A stretch of DNA of 64,000 bases from Silene latifolia (taxonomy: Eukaryota > Streptophyta > Magnoliopsida > Caryophyllales > Caryophyllaceae): positions 455,961,311 to 456,025,310 of the forward strand of contig NC_133538.1 of the NCBI RefSeq assembly GCF_048544455.1, in the 5' to 3' direction. Under the pieces are notes generated by a model that saw only the letters and a list, made by a program, of their open reading frames with translations, had not been told where the DNA came from and ran no database searches. This document shows, piece by piece, positions 12,140 to 25,163 of this stretch; position 1 is the first letter of the stretch, and each line of letters starts with the position of its first letter. A program made the translations under genes and the position numbers.

Positions 12140-15100
12140 GACGATTCCGGCACCTGAAACAAATGAACCCAATGAACTTAGGGAGTCTAAATAAAACGAA
12201 CCCGGGGATAGTTGTTTGGAGCTACCGCAAACACTTGGGAGACGTCCCGAAATCGCATTAAGGCCCTTACGATCTCAAGCCTGTCACGGGGGGACTGTGT
12301 TGTGTCTTTATTTGATTCATGCGTGTGGTGTGTCGAAATTGAATGCTTGGAACATGTGGTGGAAGGTGTAATGCGTGAAAATTTGTGAAGGACATTGTGG
12401 AAGTGGTAGAAAGGCATGATGGAATTAAGGTGTGAAATCAGTTGAAACGGTTTTGGCATGAAAAGTATTGGCATGTTACGTGTTTACTATGTGACTTTCA
12501 GATTTATGACGTAATATGCTTAACTTTGGGTAGCGATGCATAGTATATTGAATTGCATGCTTAAGTATGTTATCGTAAGTTTATGTCGTGTTTAATTTTC
12601 ATGTGAGTATGATAAAAGTGCATCTATGTACTAGTTTCTTGAAGTATTGAGTTGTTGTTGTTGCCTTATGCATGTTCAAATTGTTATGGTTGAGAAAAAT
12701 TTGATTTGTATGAAAACCGATTATGGAAGGGTTGTCTTAAAACTGTTATAAGTTGAGTTCTAGAAATTATATTGCTGTAATTCCAATTGGAGGTGATAGC
12801 TTGTCTTCTTACGATTCTAACGATAGGTCACACGCCCAAAATGACCAAGTAACGAGTGAGATATGACTGTTTTACGAAAACTGGACGGTGCTGAGAACTG
12901 CGCCGATACTCAACCGAGTAGTCCCTACTCGGCCGAGTATCTTTCATACTCGACCGAGTATTCCATATTCGACCGAGTAATCTCTCTGTGACAATTTTAG
13001 CTTTTGGAGTCGTGAACTCGGCCGAGTAGTCTCATTACTCGACCGAGTTTCCTTTACTTGGCCTAGTACGACATGTACTCGACCGAGTACCTCAGTGGGC
13101 GGCCGTTTTGAGTCGGTGGCTATGTTCTCACCTTTATTTTGAGTCGGTGGCTATGTTCTTACATTGTTTTGAGTCGTAGCGTATGTACACATGTATGTTT
13201 TGGGTCTTAAAACGTTCTTTTATATATGTGACGGTCTGGATACGTAAGTTACCAAAGGCTATGACAAGAAGAATTCCGGCTTGTGAAGGACATGTTTGGG
13301 TAAGGAAGACATGTGTTAATATGGTTGTGAGGGATAGTGGAAAAAGGAAAAGTAGGAATGATGAGCTAATCAAGGTAAGGAACATGTTGGTGAGATATGG
13401 TGAGTGATATAGTAGTGTGTTGAGTAATATAAAAGTCAGTGTTTATGGGCAAGAGTGATATAAGGGTAAAGAAATGTGAGGATGAAAGATCGAGATGAGG
13501 GATGCGAATAGTGGCAAATTGGGATGTGTAAGGATTTATGGAAGGGAGACGGTTAGGATTGTGTTGCTTAAGGATATATGTAATGAAAAGTTGCTTTAGA
13601 GGGATGAAGTAGAGGGGTATATAGTGAACGTAGATGGAGTTATGTCGCGACGTGGATTTGTAGATAGTGACTGAGTTTGGGAATTTGGAATATCAAGGGG
13701 TGAGCCTAGTGTGCAATTCTTTGGGAAATTAACGGTATGAGGTAAATTTTTGGTTTTCTAGAGATACGAAAGGGAGACACGACTAATTGAAGAGTAACTG
13801 TTAGTGTGTGGATTTGAGGGTGACAAGGGGAGTGAGAAGCAAGATGAGAGAGGATAAATGATAAGAAGAATGATAAGATATTGATACGAATTAAGGGAAT
13901 TAGAGTTGTGGAGCTATGGAAAAACAAACAAATTACTAAAGAGTTAGGTAGAAAGAGAAAGGAGATGAATTATTAATTAGTATTATTGGGTAAAAAGGGG
14001 GAAATAAGGATGGAAGTAAGTTGAGAGAATGTTGAACGGAGTTAGGGAGCATGAAGGTAGGAAATTATGGAAATGTACGATAGCCTCACTAGAGGGTGTG
14101 AGTTAGTGGTTATATAGGAGAGTAGGACGACATGTTAGCCGTGAGTTTCGAGGTATTTAATGGAATGAGAAGCTTGTAGAGTGTTTGCACGATCCGAGAT
14201 TTTGATGGAGAGTTAGGTAACGATATGATAAAGGATAGAATTGGGAATAATGTTGAGGTAGATTTTATTGATGGATTTGATGTTCGTTATTTGGGATGCT
14301 AACCAAAGAGAGGAAACGGATTGTTATATTAATAAGTGATAGTGAGAGAGTAGTTGCATGGGAGATGGTGGTGTCATAATGTTGTCTAGTGGTTAAGGAT
14401 GAGGTTAAATAGGGAAGTTAGTCGTTCTAAAACGGTTGTTTTTGTGGAGACTGATTAGTATGTATGGGTGTGACGGAGTATAAGATGTGGATATATATTA
14501 GGTGGTCGCTCGTAGTTGGGTACAAATGTCATGTTACGTTCGCCGGGTGGTGATAATTGTGTGTATGAGAGGATATGTTATGAAGGGCACCTGAGTTAAC
14601 TCCGGATGGGAGATATTCATTACCAAGTGGTAACTTACGTAATCAGGATTGGCTAGTTACATTTGATTATGGGTCCTTGTTATGTGTAGATGTTTGTGTG
14701 AGGTTCTGACCTCACGAGTCATGGTATGGATAATATATTCATAAGGTTGGTGTCTGTGATTTCGTGTAATATGTTGCGTCGTGATCTAGTAGAGCAGTTT
14801 TAATAAAGTCCTGTGGTCAAGGAATGGTGCTCAGTCAGTGTTATGGGATTGTAAAAGTTGTGATGACTATCGATATGGTTGTTGTGTCTCGAGTGGCGAT
14901 CTGAGCACGGTAATTCGTGTGGTGATACGAGTATTTTAGTGGTGTCATAGATTGTTGTTCGGTTACTGCTATTTCCTGTCAGTGTCGGTCGGGGCATATA
15001 AACCGTTGTTTTGATTCTCGATGTTTCTTACCAGTGTCGGTATGGGTATGGTTCTATTGGTTTTTATAGAGTATGATATGAAAGAGAGTTGGGTATGGTT

Positions 15101-16289
15101 CTGTTGTTGTCATGGTATAGTAATAAGCTGTTAATGGGACACAGTTGTGAGAGGTTGTGGAGTACTTTTGATCTTGTTTTAGATGAAACGTTGGTGGACA
15201 TAGTTGTGGCAAGAGATTGTGGAGCATGTGTGGTATTGATCTGGAACTACATGTGGTTAAGCACCTTTTCGTGGGACAGTGAGTACGGAGTTTTGGGACT
15301 TAGTATCATGTTAAGTCAAGGGTGAGTTTTGTGGTAATAAAAGAGGTGAACTTGAGAAGCTAATGTGAGTGTGTGTAATAATCATGGGTCGTGAGTTAAG
15401 ATCATGGAGATGAGTGTATATGTATATAGGAGTATGTCGTTTTGCGGTAATGTGGAAGAGATGGAGTAATGGTGATACTAAGGATTTTATGTTATATGTT
15501 ATGTGAGTACAGAGTAATTGGAGGCACGAGAACTGTGAGAGAAAGAGAGCCCTGGATATAGGAATGGTTGTAGGTCTTGAGGTTATAGTGGGTGATCGTT
15601 GACATGCGATGGTAATGAGGTTTATGGGAGGTATAGCAAAGGACCTAGTATTAGTGAGTTACGAGGACGTAACATGTATCTTAAGAGAAGTAGGATGCGA
15701 CAAAGAGAGTTTGATGGTTGTACATGTTATAGTATAATAGGAAGTTTGACTGTTGGTATAGAGTAAAGGATGGATTTGTGTTGGGGTTGATTTTATTACA
15801 GGTAATGGCAGTGCTTGTAGTAGTATGATGTTTACGAGTGTGAGTAAATTTCGAGGACGAAGTTTGTTTTTAGGGAGATGTAATGTGATACTATGTCTTT
15901 CTATGTGGTTATTTGGATTTCCATTAGTAATTACTACTTCAATCAATGCGGTAACATGTTTGTTATATGTTGTTTATATGTTTTATTTAGAATTGTATAG
16001 CTGCATATGTGTTTATATGTTTTATTATGAATTGTATTTGTATGGAAGGACCGTGATATCGCATGGCTTTCGTGGTTTTATATGAGTTAGGTTACGGGGA
16101 CGTAACCTTCTTTTATGGGGGATAAAATGTGACAACCCAAGTTTACTCAAGTCTATATGAATTAGCATAGATTTTACTAGTTATGCATATGAGTTATATT
16201 ATGAGTATGAGTTATATTGGGTTAATTATATGTGATGTTAGGTGTCGTTGGTTGTAGTTGGTGCGAACTTCGGGGACAAAATTCTTTTT
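12140..16289 (+). other. Element D interior, non-coding
   Basis: No reading frame over about 100 codons and no retrotransposon motif. The first 150 bases resemble the leader of element G (both carry GGGAGTC, GAACCCGGGG and GGGAGACGTCC). A cluster of six ACTCGGCCGAGT/ACTCGACCGAGT motifs lies at 12905-13092. Two chromovirus-like 3' signatures lie at about 15848 and 16090, upstream of the true one at 16268. Confidence 0.6.
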
Positions 16290-16302
16290 AAGGAGGGAAG
16301 AC
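16290..16302 (+). other. Element D polypurine tract
   Basis: AAGGAGGGAAGAC directly precedes the right LTR. It follows CGGGGACAAAATTCTTTTT, the usual end of the coding region and start of the tract in Tekay/Del elements. Confidence 0.75.
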
Positions 16303-18118
16303 TGTAATACTCCGTATTTTAGTGGGAGTACTCGGTCGAGTACTTGGTTGGTACTCGGTCGAGTATGTGTTACTCGGCCGAGTGCACTTGACCGAGTAAA
16401 CCGGTTCAGCGAGTTAGACGGTTTAATTTATGTTTTGGCCAAGGTTTTTTTTATATAACAGTTGAGTCATTTCTAATTTCATTTTAGCATTTATAAAACA
16501 ATTCCTAAACCTAGAGAGAGGGACAGAAAGAAGAATTGTCGAGCCTTTCATTTGATTGAAAATTTTTCACCGATTTTAAACCTAATTCGATTTCCCTGTT
16601 TGTAAGTTGATTTCATTCCATTGTTTATACTGTTTTAAAGTCTTTATCTTCGAAAAGTTCAAAAGAGAGTCCTGTTTATTTGATGTCTAGTTTATGCATA
16701 TCAAATATCGTAGTCAAATTCTTTATGGTTTGTCCTAGGTGATTTATTTATGAACATGTCGCTGAAAAGTCCGCGAATCTGATTTGGTTGTGGAAAATGA
16801 TTTGAAACCCTAATTTATATGTCGACTCAGTTATGGGGCTTTTTCATACATCATCTTTGTAGAGTATATATGACAATAGAATTTGGAATTACTGAAAAAT
16901 AATGTTTTAAACTCGTTTTATGAATCAATACTTTTTATGCGACGGTTTACACGGTTTTTGGAAATCGATCGAAAACCCTTGATAAGTTTGGAATTTGAGA
17001 AAAATACGTTATATATAATTTATAGCTAAGACTCATGGGGTTCCAATTTAATTGTCTTTGCATCAATTAGATTTTTTTCTGGAATTAGTTATGCATTTTA
17101 TACCGAGTCTTCCATGTGCTGGAAAATCAGGAAAAGTCGTGTTTGTTCTTTAAGTTGATATTCCTATTAAGTTATGATGAGTCTAGGTTATATGCATGAT
17201 TAATTGATTGAGTGGGTGGTAATTATACATAATTATGTTATGTAGGTGATGGATATGTGAAGGATCATAATTGATTGCTTGTGTGTGCTTGGATTGCGAA
17301 AATGTAGGGTTTCTCCTACTCAGTACTGTTAATTGATTGAGATTGCATATGTTTTATAATTGTTGTTATCTGCTGATCATCGGAGGTTGGGTGTTGTGGT
17401 GACGGTATTGGTGTGGTTGTGCTATGACGGTTGTGGTGTTGTGACAGCTGTGATGCTGTGTGTGTGATTGTGGTGGAGTCACTTGCGGGAGTGGCTTCAC
17501 ACCCTAGTTCGCCCTCCGTGGAACCCGTCACGGGAGGGGATGTGCACATTAAGGGACAGGGATTGTTAGTCGCTCGATGATGAATTGGACTAGGTGGGGA
17601 TAGGCTGCGGTCACCCACTGGCGGCGAGGATTACCTGTTGCGATGGGTAATCTGGTAGGGTTACACACTTCGGTGTGTAGTCGGTTACTGTGTGAGATCG
17701 GGAGACCGGGGATGCAGGATGATCATCTGGTTGTATTGTTTGTTGTCTTATATTGATTGAACGGTACTGACCCCGTTGTTGTTGTTTTGTAAAACCTGCG
17801 GCGATCCATTCGAGAATGGTGAGCAGATTATGACAGGTAATGCAGATGTGTAGCTTTGGGACAGTCATGGGGAGTCATCACTTCGAGTCTATCTTCCGTT
17901 GTTACGAGTTTAGCTGTCTTTGATTTCAGTTGTATTGATTTTCTTACACTTTTATTTTGAGTTGGGCTGAGATTATATAATCGTTAATCTCTTCATACTT
18001 TAATAAAGTTGTTTGGATTGTTGCTTTTGATATACTAACCTCGGGCAACCGAGATGGTAACAACCTCTCATGTTAGGGTAGTCCTTGGTAAGGTACCTTG
18101 GTATGAGGGGGTGTTACA
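16303..18118 (+). repeat. Element D right LTR (1.82 kb)
   Basis: Same length within two bases and near-identical to 10306-12123 by eye, with scattered substitutions and small indels. Ends GTGTTACA, followed by the gaacc duplication. Confidence 0.88.
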
Positions 18119-19869
18119 GAACCAGCACTGTTCCGTCTTTTTTCTTTTTCTCGCTTTTATTCTCAGCTCGTTTTCAAATTCGTCAACTTCTTTTTCATCG
18201 TCACTTAGCTCCAAATTACCCAATCCCTTAGGATTAATATAGGGTACCTCATCTTCATTAGTGGGCAATTCTTCTTCGTTACTTGGCAATTCCGGATTTT
18301 GATATGTGTTACCGCTTCTCAATTGAATGACATTAGCTTGCTCATGAGCTTTCTTACCTTGAGGAGGAAAATTTCCGAGCTGTTTTGAAGAATTATGAAC
18401 TGCCATCTGAGCCACTTGTGTATCAATCATCTTATTATGGGCAATCAGCTCAGACATTTGAGTCGTCTGCTTTTGTTGCATAGCCAAGGTTTGTTATAAG
18501 AGGGCTCTCAACTGCGTCATCTCATTTTTTGGAGCTTGTTGAGGAGTTTGTTGAGGAGGTTGTTGATATTGATTATTAAACTGCTGACCTCCTTGATTTT
18601 GCTTTTGATATCCTCCTTGTGGTTGATTACCGCGATTATTAGGAGGTATATACGTGTTCTTCTGTAGTTGTTGCGGTTGTGGATTTTGCACATTCTGACA
18701 AGACCATTGAAGGAAAGGATGTTCCTTCGTTCTTTCATTGTAAAAGTTAGAGAAAGGTGTACCTTTCCTAAAAGATTGATAGGCATTAACCTGCTCCAAT
18801 GTGCTCAAACACTCAGCTGCATTATGACCATCCATACCACATCTAGCACAAGACTCCTCCTGTTGACTCATAGCATGAACTACCTCTTTATTACCCAAAG
18901 ATTGGGTAGTCTTCATCTCAGCAATCTAGGCAGAAATAGCCTCTAACTGTGCCGCAAGAGCATTATCTCCTCCATTCCCACGCGTGCTTCCCCTAGGATT
19001 TCCATACTTAGCAGTATTGGTAGTAATCTGATCAATTAACTTCCACGCGGTATTATCATTAGTGTTGTCCTGAAACCTCCCATTTGCTGAAGAATCTAGT
19101 AAAGCACGATGATCGTCGTACAACTCGTTATAAAACTAGTTGCAAAGAAACCACTAATGAAAGCCATGATGGGGAACGGAACGGACCAAACGTTTGAAGC
19201 GAATCCATGCTTCATTCAAATCTTCAGTAACTGCTTGCTTGAAACTGGTAATCTGACTTCTCAACATATTATTCTTCTGAGGTGGGAAGTATCTCTTATA
19301 GAAAGCAAGAGATAAAGTATTCCAGTCAGTAATTACTTCGTCCTCCATATCTAAATCTCGCAGCCACTCCGCAACGCCATCTTTTAGAGAAAAGGGAAAG
19401 AGGACCTGCTTCACCTGATCTTGTGTCACCCCAGTAGTCAGAGGGATGGAACAACAATAAGTCACGAATTTCTCCATATGTTCGCAGGGTCTTCAGTAGC
19501 TCCACCTCCAAATAAGTTTCGTTCCACCAAATTGATGTAAGATGGACGAATCTCAAAAGTTCCATTATCTGAGGTAGAGAGCTTGAATCCTTTTGAGATG
19601 GAAGCCAATGTAGGCTCGGAATGACTGGCTAAGGTAGGCATGATGGTAATCTCAGGAACTGGAATTTCAAGATCAGAAATAGCGTCCTCTTTAAAAGACT
19701 GATTTTCTGAAGTAGTAGAATGCTCTGTCTCAACGTCAAGTATACTCAAGTCTTCTACTTGACCCACTTCTTTCTGAAACTTTCGTCTGTAGCGAAAAGT
19801 CTTCTCTGACTCGGGATCTATTGGAAGAATATTTGGCCTAGTTGACCTGGACCTACACGAAACTAACAA
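18119..19869 (-). pseudogene. Element B gag
   Basis: Minus-strand gag from an ATG at 19869 (MLVSCRSRSTRPN), read in several frames. The N-terminal part at 19869-19462 is acidic. The capsid-like part at 19477-19154 has VLFPFSLKDGVAEWL and FYKRYFPPQKNN, both standard Athila gag motifs. A single CCHC-like knuckle follows (CARCGMDGHNAAEC, near 18845). The C-terminal part is Gln-rich, then acidic. Stops at 18493 and 18925 and frameshifts near 19470 and 19140 show it is dead. D interrupts it at 18118; the C-terminus resumes at 10305 in another frame. Confidence 0.85.
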
Positions 19870-19954
19870 GAAAAGTGTGAGAACGGTCTCAAGGAACTAG
19901 GTTCCCTGAGACAAAAAGACAAAATAAACAAAAACAAACAAGAAAATTGTTGTC

Positions 19955-19972
19955 TCCCCGGCAACGGCGCCA
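19955..19972 (-). other. Element B primer binding site
   Basis: The minus strand reads TGGCGCCGTTGCCGGGGA four bases after the LTR end TTATCA. This is the standard Athila primer site. Confidence 0.85.
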
Positions 19973-19976
19973 AATT

Positions 19977-20751
19977 TGATAAGGCTAAAGTCGTATCACC
20001 TAATCAAAATAAATCTATCTCGGAACTAACAAAATAGCTAGTGGTAAGACAGGTATCGAATCCACAGAGAGGCGACAATAATCAGTTTGCTAATATTTAA
20101 AGTGTCTTAAGGTAACAATTTATGGGGGTTTTGGTTTGTTTGTTTTCTATCAAGTAATAGCAAGTAATTAAAAGATGATTAACAATAATATTAAAGAGTC
20201 TAGGATTCCGGTTTACTAGGTCAATTATATGGGGTTTATTTAATCAATTGTTAGATCAATCAAACTATCTAAGGTCACAAGATTGATTAATTCTATTATG
20301 TCCTTTAGATTAAGTCTAACATGCAACCGCTAATATTAAACACAATCTATTTGATTATCGCAGCCTATAGTAATTATAACCCTGTCGGTGAAAGCATTAA
20401 TTCGCTACACTAATTATTGATTCAGGCCTAAATCAAATAACTAGAATAAGAACAACAATCAAACGATAGTTTATATGAAATTACTAACAATCAATTAATT
20501 ATTCCTCTTTCTAATCAACCTAGATCCCCTTCATCCTAGATTAATGATTTAGCTACTCATAGTAAATTGAACAACAACAATAAAGATTGATAACAACATA
20601 ATTGAAGACATTAAATAACAATAATGAATTAAAAGCATAAAACTTGAATAATAAATTAATGAAGAACGATTAGTACCTTGGTAATTAACGAGGAAAGAAC
20701 AAAGAACAAAGTATGAAAGCTAAAGTATTTTTCCAGCCATCGAAAAGTAAT
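19977..20751 (-). repeat. Element B 5' LTR, 3' part
   Basis: AT-rich non-coding sequence ending TTATCA at the primer site on the minus strand. It is separated from the rest of the LTR (34794-35242) by element E, which sits in a gtaat duplication. Confidence 0.8.
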
Positions 20752-21344
20752 TGTTCCGGGTGTAATTCTGGAGCAGGATTATGACCATGTAAGCTTGTTG
20801 AATGATGTCTTTGCTTGACTCTTCCTTTCGCTCTTTCCTGTTTAAGATGAACAAACTGAGGGCTCGGCTTGGTACCGAGCGTACTCACTCCGACGCTCAA
20901 GTCAGTAAACTTAAAGAGATTAAGTTGTGTGTTACTTGGCAAAGTATATTGTAGAGAGATAAGGGTGTTTATACCAGATTAATAGTGAGTTTTGGGATAG
21001 TTTTTGGATCCTTTTCTCAATGAGAGAAGTGGAGTATTTATATACTTTCACCTTTTGTCACGTAGTGGCCAAGTGGCCAAGTGGCTAGCAGGTGGAAAGA
21101 CTGTTCTACCCTCGGCCGAGGGACCCATGGCAGGCCGGCTGGCCTGGTTGACTCCATGCCGAGGGGACTGGATGTGAGTACGCAGATATGCCTCTCGGCC
21201 GGCTAGTTGCCAAGACCGAGACCAGTGACAGTCGACAGTGCGTCGGTTAAGCTAGGGTTGTCTAATACGTTGACTTGCTGTCTTTTGGCTTTGACCTTGC
21301 TCGATATGTTGACTCGGTCAGCGGGTGCAGAATATGCCCCATCA
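20752..21344 (-). repeat. Element E 3' LTR
   Basis: On the minus strand it starts TGATGGGGCATATTC and ends CACCCGGAACA. Near-identical by eye to 34202-34793. It contains a minus-strand TATATAAATA box near 21040. Confidence 0.9.
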
Positions 21345-21783
21345 ATTTGGCCCCAGCGTAGTCTATGCCGTGGTATGGACCTTCGATGAGTGTTGAGCAT
21401 ATTCTGCGCAAGTTGAACTTCTTCTCCGGCTTCTTATTCCTCGGCTTGGTTCTGTTCAGGCCGTACCATATCCCCCCTCCACATGGATGTGTAATGGACA
21501 TCCGATGTGGAAAAGAAAATGGCGCTGGCCGAGACAAAGGTTGAGAGTGCCGTTTGTACTTTTGATTGCCCCCGGCCGGTGCTGTCTTTGCTTTGTTGAT
21601 CAGCTGGCCGTTAGCAAGTAGATACCAAGGAGCGTGTCGAAGAAGATTGGTAACTGTATGTCGATTGACATTCCGTGGCTGCATGCCTGGCATGTGGCTT
21701 GACATTGATTGGTGGACGTTTCATGGGCTTTGCCCTGATTGGTCCGCTTCATGGGCTTTGCTCTATAAATAGAGCAGTGTGCC
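21345..21783 (+). promoter_or_regulatory. Antisense-gene promoter region of element E, with TATA box
   Basis: Non-coding segment just inside the 3' LTR. A TATAAATAG box lies at 21764-21772 on the plus strand, about 7 bases before the insertion point of C. If C is removed, the box would sit roughly 190 bases before the antisense-gene ATG now at 25164, with a pyrimidine-rich leader in between. That C disrupts this promoter is inference. Confidence 0.55.
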
Positions 21784-24700
21784 TGTGGACAAGGCCCTCG
21801 GGAACTGCGTCCTCGGGATCCACACTAGGCATAATCGACTCGAGGTTCTTTCGAATCGAATTAAGACAAATTAGAGTCGCCACCAAGTTTTTTGGGAACT
21901 TGGAACCGTTCAAGTCAACTTTACACCTTTCATCGAAAAGCATAACGCCAATCGACTACGAGTGATTAAAGATAAAGACTTGTACCCTATATCACTCGAT
22001 TAGAATGACTCTCGTAATCCAATGGTATTTAGACGGATCCGCAAACCATAGATCTTGAGTAAGGGGTGAGGGTACGTGTTAGGAAGCCCATAAGGACACC
22101 TAACCCCGCCCGTCGATAACGGCCTCTACTAAGTCAAGTGTCATATTTCAAACAAGGTCATAGCTACTACGATATATGATATGCAGACATCGTTTTCAAA
22201 ACCCTAACATGTGAAGTTTCTATGTCGATTTAGATGCAACTAAAGTAACTTTGTCAAAGTTGTAATTTAGCATGTGGGTTGATTGATCTAACAACATACA
22301 AAACAAAGCAAACAAGGCTTAGGGGGAATGGGGGAGCCGTTGGGATCTACCCTATTATAAACCAGGCATTTCATGCCGACACAACGATAAATTAAAGATA
22401 CAACTCGATCTAAAATACAACGCTATACACAGAACTACACACGACACACTACACGGCCAACTCGGCCTAGGGAAACGTGCACAAAGGGGTGGCCCACGGC
22501 TTACATGACTCACGGCCTTGGGTCACTCCTCGTAATGCGTGCTTTCACTTAATCTTATCGAATTAGACATAGGGCCACACACCAAAGCATGCATTAGCAT
22601 AAATCGGGCCATGTTGCTTTAAACAACATGCGATTTACTACGCTCGTACATGCATTGGGGCACAACCATATAACCAAACAAGACTAAGGTTTTTGAAGAA
22701 GTTTTGACTCGATAAAAGTAAAACTAATTACAAACAAACTACCAAACACGACTCGATAAACAAAGTAATTACAAGATACGAAATAACGAGATAAAGATGA
22801 GAAAACAACGAGAAAAGGACCCCAAGGACACGGCCTACACGTTCTAGCCTACCCTAATTCTTAGGTTAGATTCATTAGGTTAGATAGATGATTGCGAAAC
22901 GGGTTAGGAAACAAGTTAGAAAACAAGTTAGAAACGACGTTGATAGATTGAGATGATGTCGCGCCAAGGTGTATTCTACACGGCCTAAAGGGGTCAAATT
23001 AGGTCAAGTTCGCTAATTAAATTAACTCGTCGAGTGTTAATAAGAAGGTGCTAATCACGCACTCTTATACTAGCGAGAAATTAGGTGAAAGAGAGAGATG
23101 CGTTCAATTAGGTTATAGAATTGTTAGTTGATTTTTAAAGCTATGTCGATGTACCCTAACGTGTCTAATTAAGTTATTAAATTGGTCTAATATCATCTAA
23201 ACGAGTTATATGTTAACAATAAGAGGTCATATTAACATGTAAATGGTCAAGGGGTAGGTCGAATCACACGAGAGAAGAGAGGGGTCAAAAGCGAAGAACG
23301 AAGTCAGAAATCGTTTTATTAATGCCCTACCTTGAACACGAGGATATGTAAATGAGACGGGAGTGTACGACCGACTGATGTAGCGGTTTCTTTCCCATCT
23401 CAAGTCAACGCGGGTGTTCATGGTGGTACTTTAACTCATACTCGGACTAAACTAGTTTCGTAGTTAATGATAACAAACGATAAACAAAAACGATAAACAA
23501 ACAAAAACGAACTATAAAAAAACAAACATAAAAAACGAGATAAAAGGGAGAAAGAGGAGGATTTGATGCACCCTCAACCTACATGTATCGTTGACACCGT
23601 CTTGGGTCGTAATCGATCGTAGATTTTATCTCTAGAGGCCGTCGTCGACGAAGAAACAAAGCAAACAACACGTTTTTTGAAAATCTGGACAGCAATTTTC
23701 AAACAGAGATTTCTCTCTCGTTTCACGGTGAAAATTCGATTTAAAAGATGTTTTGAAAACTGGAAAGAGAGGAGAACAGAGATCTTAAAATAATCCCTGC
23801 TCGTTTTGAGTTATTGGGCACGAAAAACGAGCACAAACAGAACTGGACAGACAGGGAAAAGCCGCGAAAACAGAGTGTATAACACTCTGTTTTTCGAGGG
23901 AATTCGTGTACTCTCAAGGGCAATTTGGCTCGTAAATATTTGTCTAATGTGTAGATGGATGTTTTATGGTTAATTTGGAACAAGAAACTCGAATTTTGAT
24001 GGAGGTTTGAAGGGAGAACGAATGGTTTCAAAGAGGACACACAAACTGATTCTCTGTTTGTATGTCGGTTTTGTCTAGGGTTTTTGGGAGGCAATTAGGG
24101 TTTGTTTCTGGAGCTTAAAGCTTGTAAGTGAAGGTAGTATGTATGGAGAAATTAGAGGAATGAATGTATGGTGAAGGGAGGGTATTTATAAGGAGTTAAA
24201 GCAGGGTAAAAAGGGGGGAGAGGCAGACGGGCTCGGTTTGCACATAGCTGCTGTCCAGCAGCTTTTGTGAGGGTTTGAGAGGCTTTGTGACGGGTTTTCT
24301 TGGTGGTTAAGGTAAGGTAATATGGGTAGGATACTAGGGTATGGGTTAGGGTTAATGGTCACGGGTTTTGGTGGTGTTTGGAGCGGGTTTTGGGCTCGGG
24401 ATTTGGCACGCAAAACAGGGGGGCTGCTCGTGTTTTTGCGGGCTGTTGGGGGGTGTTTGGGATGGGATTTGAGCCGTGGTTATGGGGTTCGAACTGGGGT
24501 TGGATGGGTAGAGGCTTAGGTTGGTTAGTGTACTCGAGATTCGTGCCAATTCGTAAAGAAAATGGGCTCAAAAACCGAGCTATAATCGAGCTCCAAAACA
24601 CGTGGTTAAAACGAGTTTTTTCGATTTTTAAATCGATTTTTCAAATCGATTAACACATTAAAATAAATGATTTGTCAAATCAAATATACTCATAAAATGA

Positions 24701-24994
24701 TTTTTCAAATCAAATATACTCATAAAATGATTTTTCAAATCAAATATTTATTTTATTTTCAATAAAATAAACTTGAGAAAATAAATTCAAAACAAAGTAA
24801 AATGAATTTACCTTAAAAAAGCTTTAATTTAAATATCATTTAAATTAAAATACTCCGTCGACAACGCTCATTCTACATCGTAAAACGAACCCAAATAATG
24901 ACGATGACAACTAAAGAATACATGTGTCCTATCATCATCGGGTGTTTGTCGGGTTCTCTATAAATTCCAATATCGACGGATACGGGTATCTACA
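21784..24994 (-). mobile_element. Element C: solo Ogre-like LTR (3.2 kb)
   Basis: On the minus strand it starts TGTAGATACCC and ends TGTCCACA, the same termini as element A's LTR. It has a perfect 5-bp duplication gtgcc (21779-21783 and 24995-24999). It also shares the TGGTGGCGACTC segment near its 3' end (21875-21885 on plus). No primer site or internal region is present, so it is a solo LTR left by recombination between LTRs. The ORFs inside look like chance; three imperfect copies of a CAAATCAAATATACTCATAAAATGATTT unit lie near 24670-24740. Confidence 0.85.
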
Positions 24995-24999
24995 GTGCC

Positions 25000-25163
25000 C
25001 CTTTTTTTGCCATCAAACTTCATTTTCTCAAAAAATTTTCTCTCTCCAGTTTTTTCGAAGAAATTTCTCTCTAGTCTTCAAAGCGTTACTCGGCGTAACA
25101 CTTTTTCAAGGTAAACAAACAACTTTTTTCCAACTTTTTACTTGCTGATTAGTAGTTGTCACC
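25000..25163 (+). promoter_or_regulatory. Leader of the element E antisense gene
   Basis: Pyrimidine-rich stretch (TTCTCTCTCCAG, TTTCTCTCTAG) between the end of C and the ATG at 25164 (context CACCATGTC). It resembles a plant 5' untranslated leader and has the same style as the leader in element F. Confidence 0.5.

Larger units (their letters stand above)
10306..18118 (+). mobile_element. Element D: non-coding Tekay-like LTR element (LARD)
   Basis: Two near-identical LTRs (10306-12123 and 16303-18118) start TGTAATACTCC and end GGGGGTGTTACA. They are flanked by a perfect 5-bp duplication gaacc (10301-10305 and 18119-18123) inside B's gag. A primer site follows the left LTR and a purine tract precedes the right LTR, so orientation is plus. 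The 4.2-kb interior has no gag, RT or integrase reading frame I can recognise. The LTR layout and the 3' CGGGGACAAAATTC...AAGGAGGG signature point to a Tekay/Del chromovirus relative mobilised in trans. Confidence 0.85.

Noticed and set aside
12124..16302. Possible hidden gag-pol in the interior of D
   Set aside because: I looked for RT, RNase H and integrase motifs on both strands and found none; only 3' end signatures and palindromes.
24322..24653. Overlapping ORFs on both strands in GC-rich part of element C
   Set aside because: They lie inside a solo LTR with no domain and Trp/Gly- or Pro-rich composition typical of chance frames.
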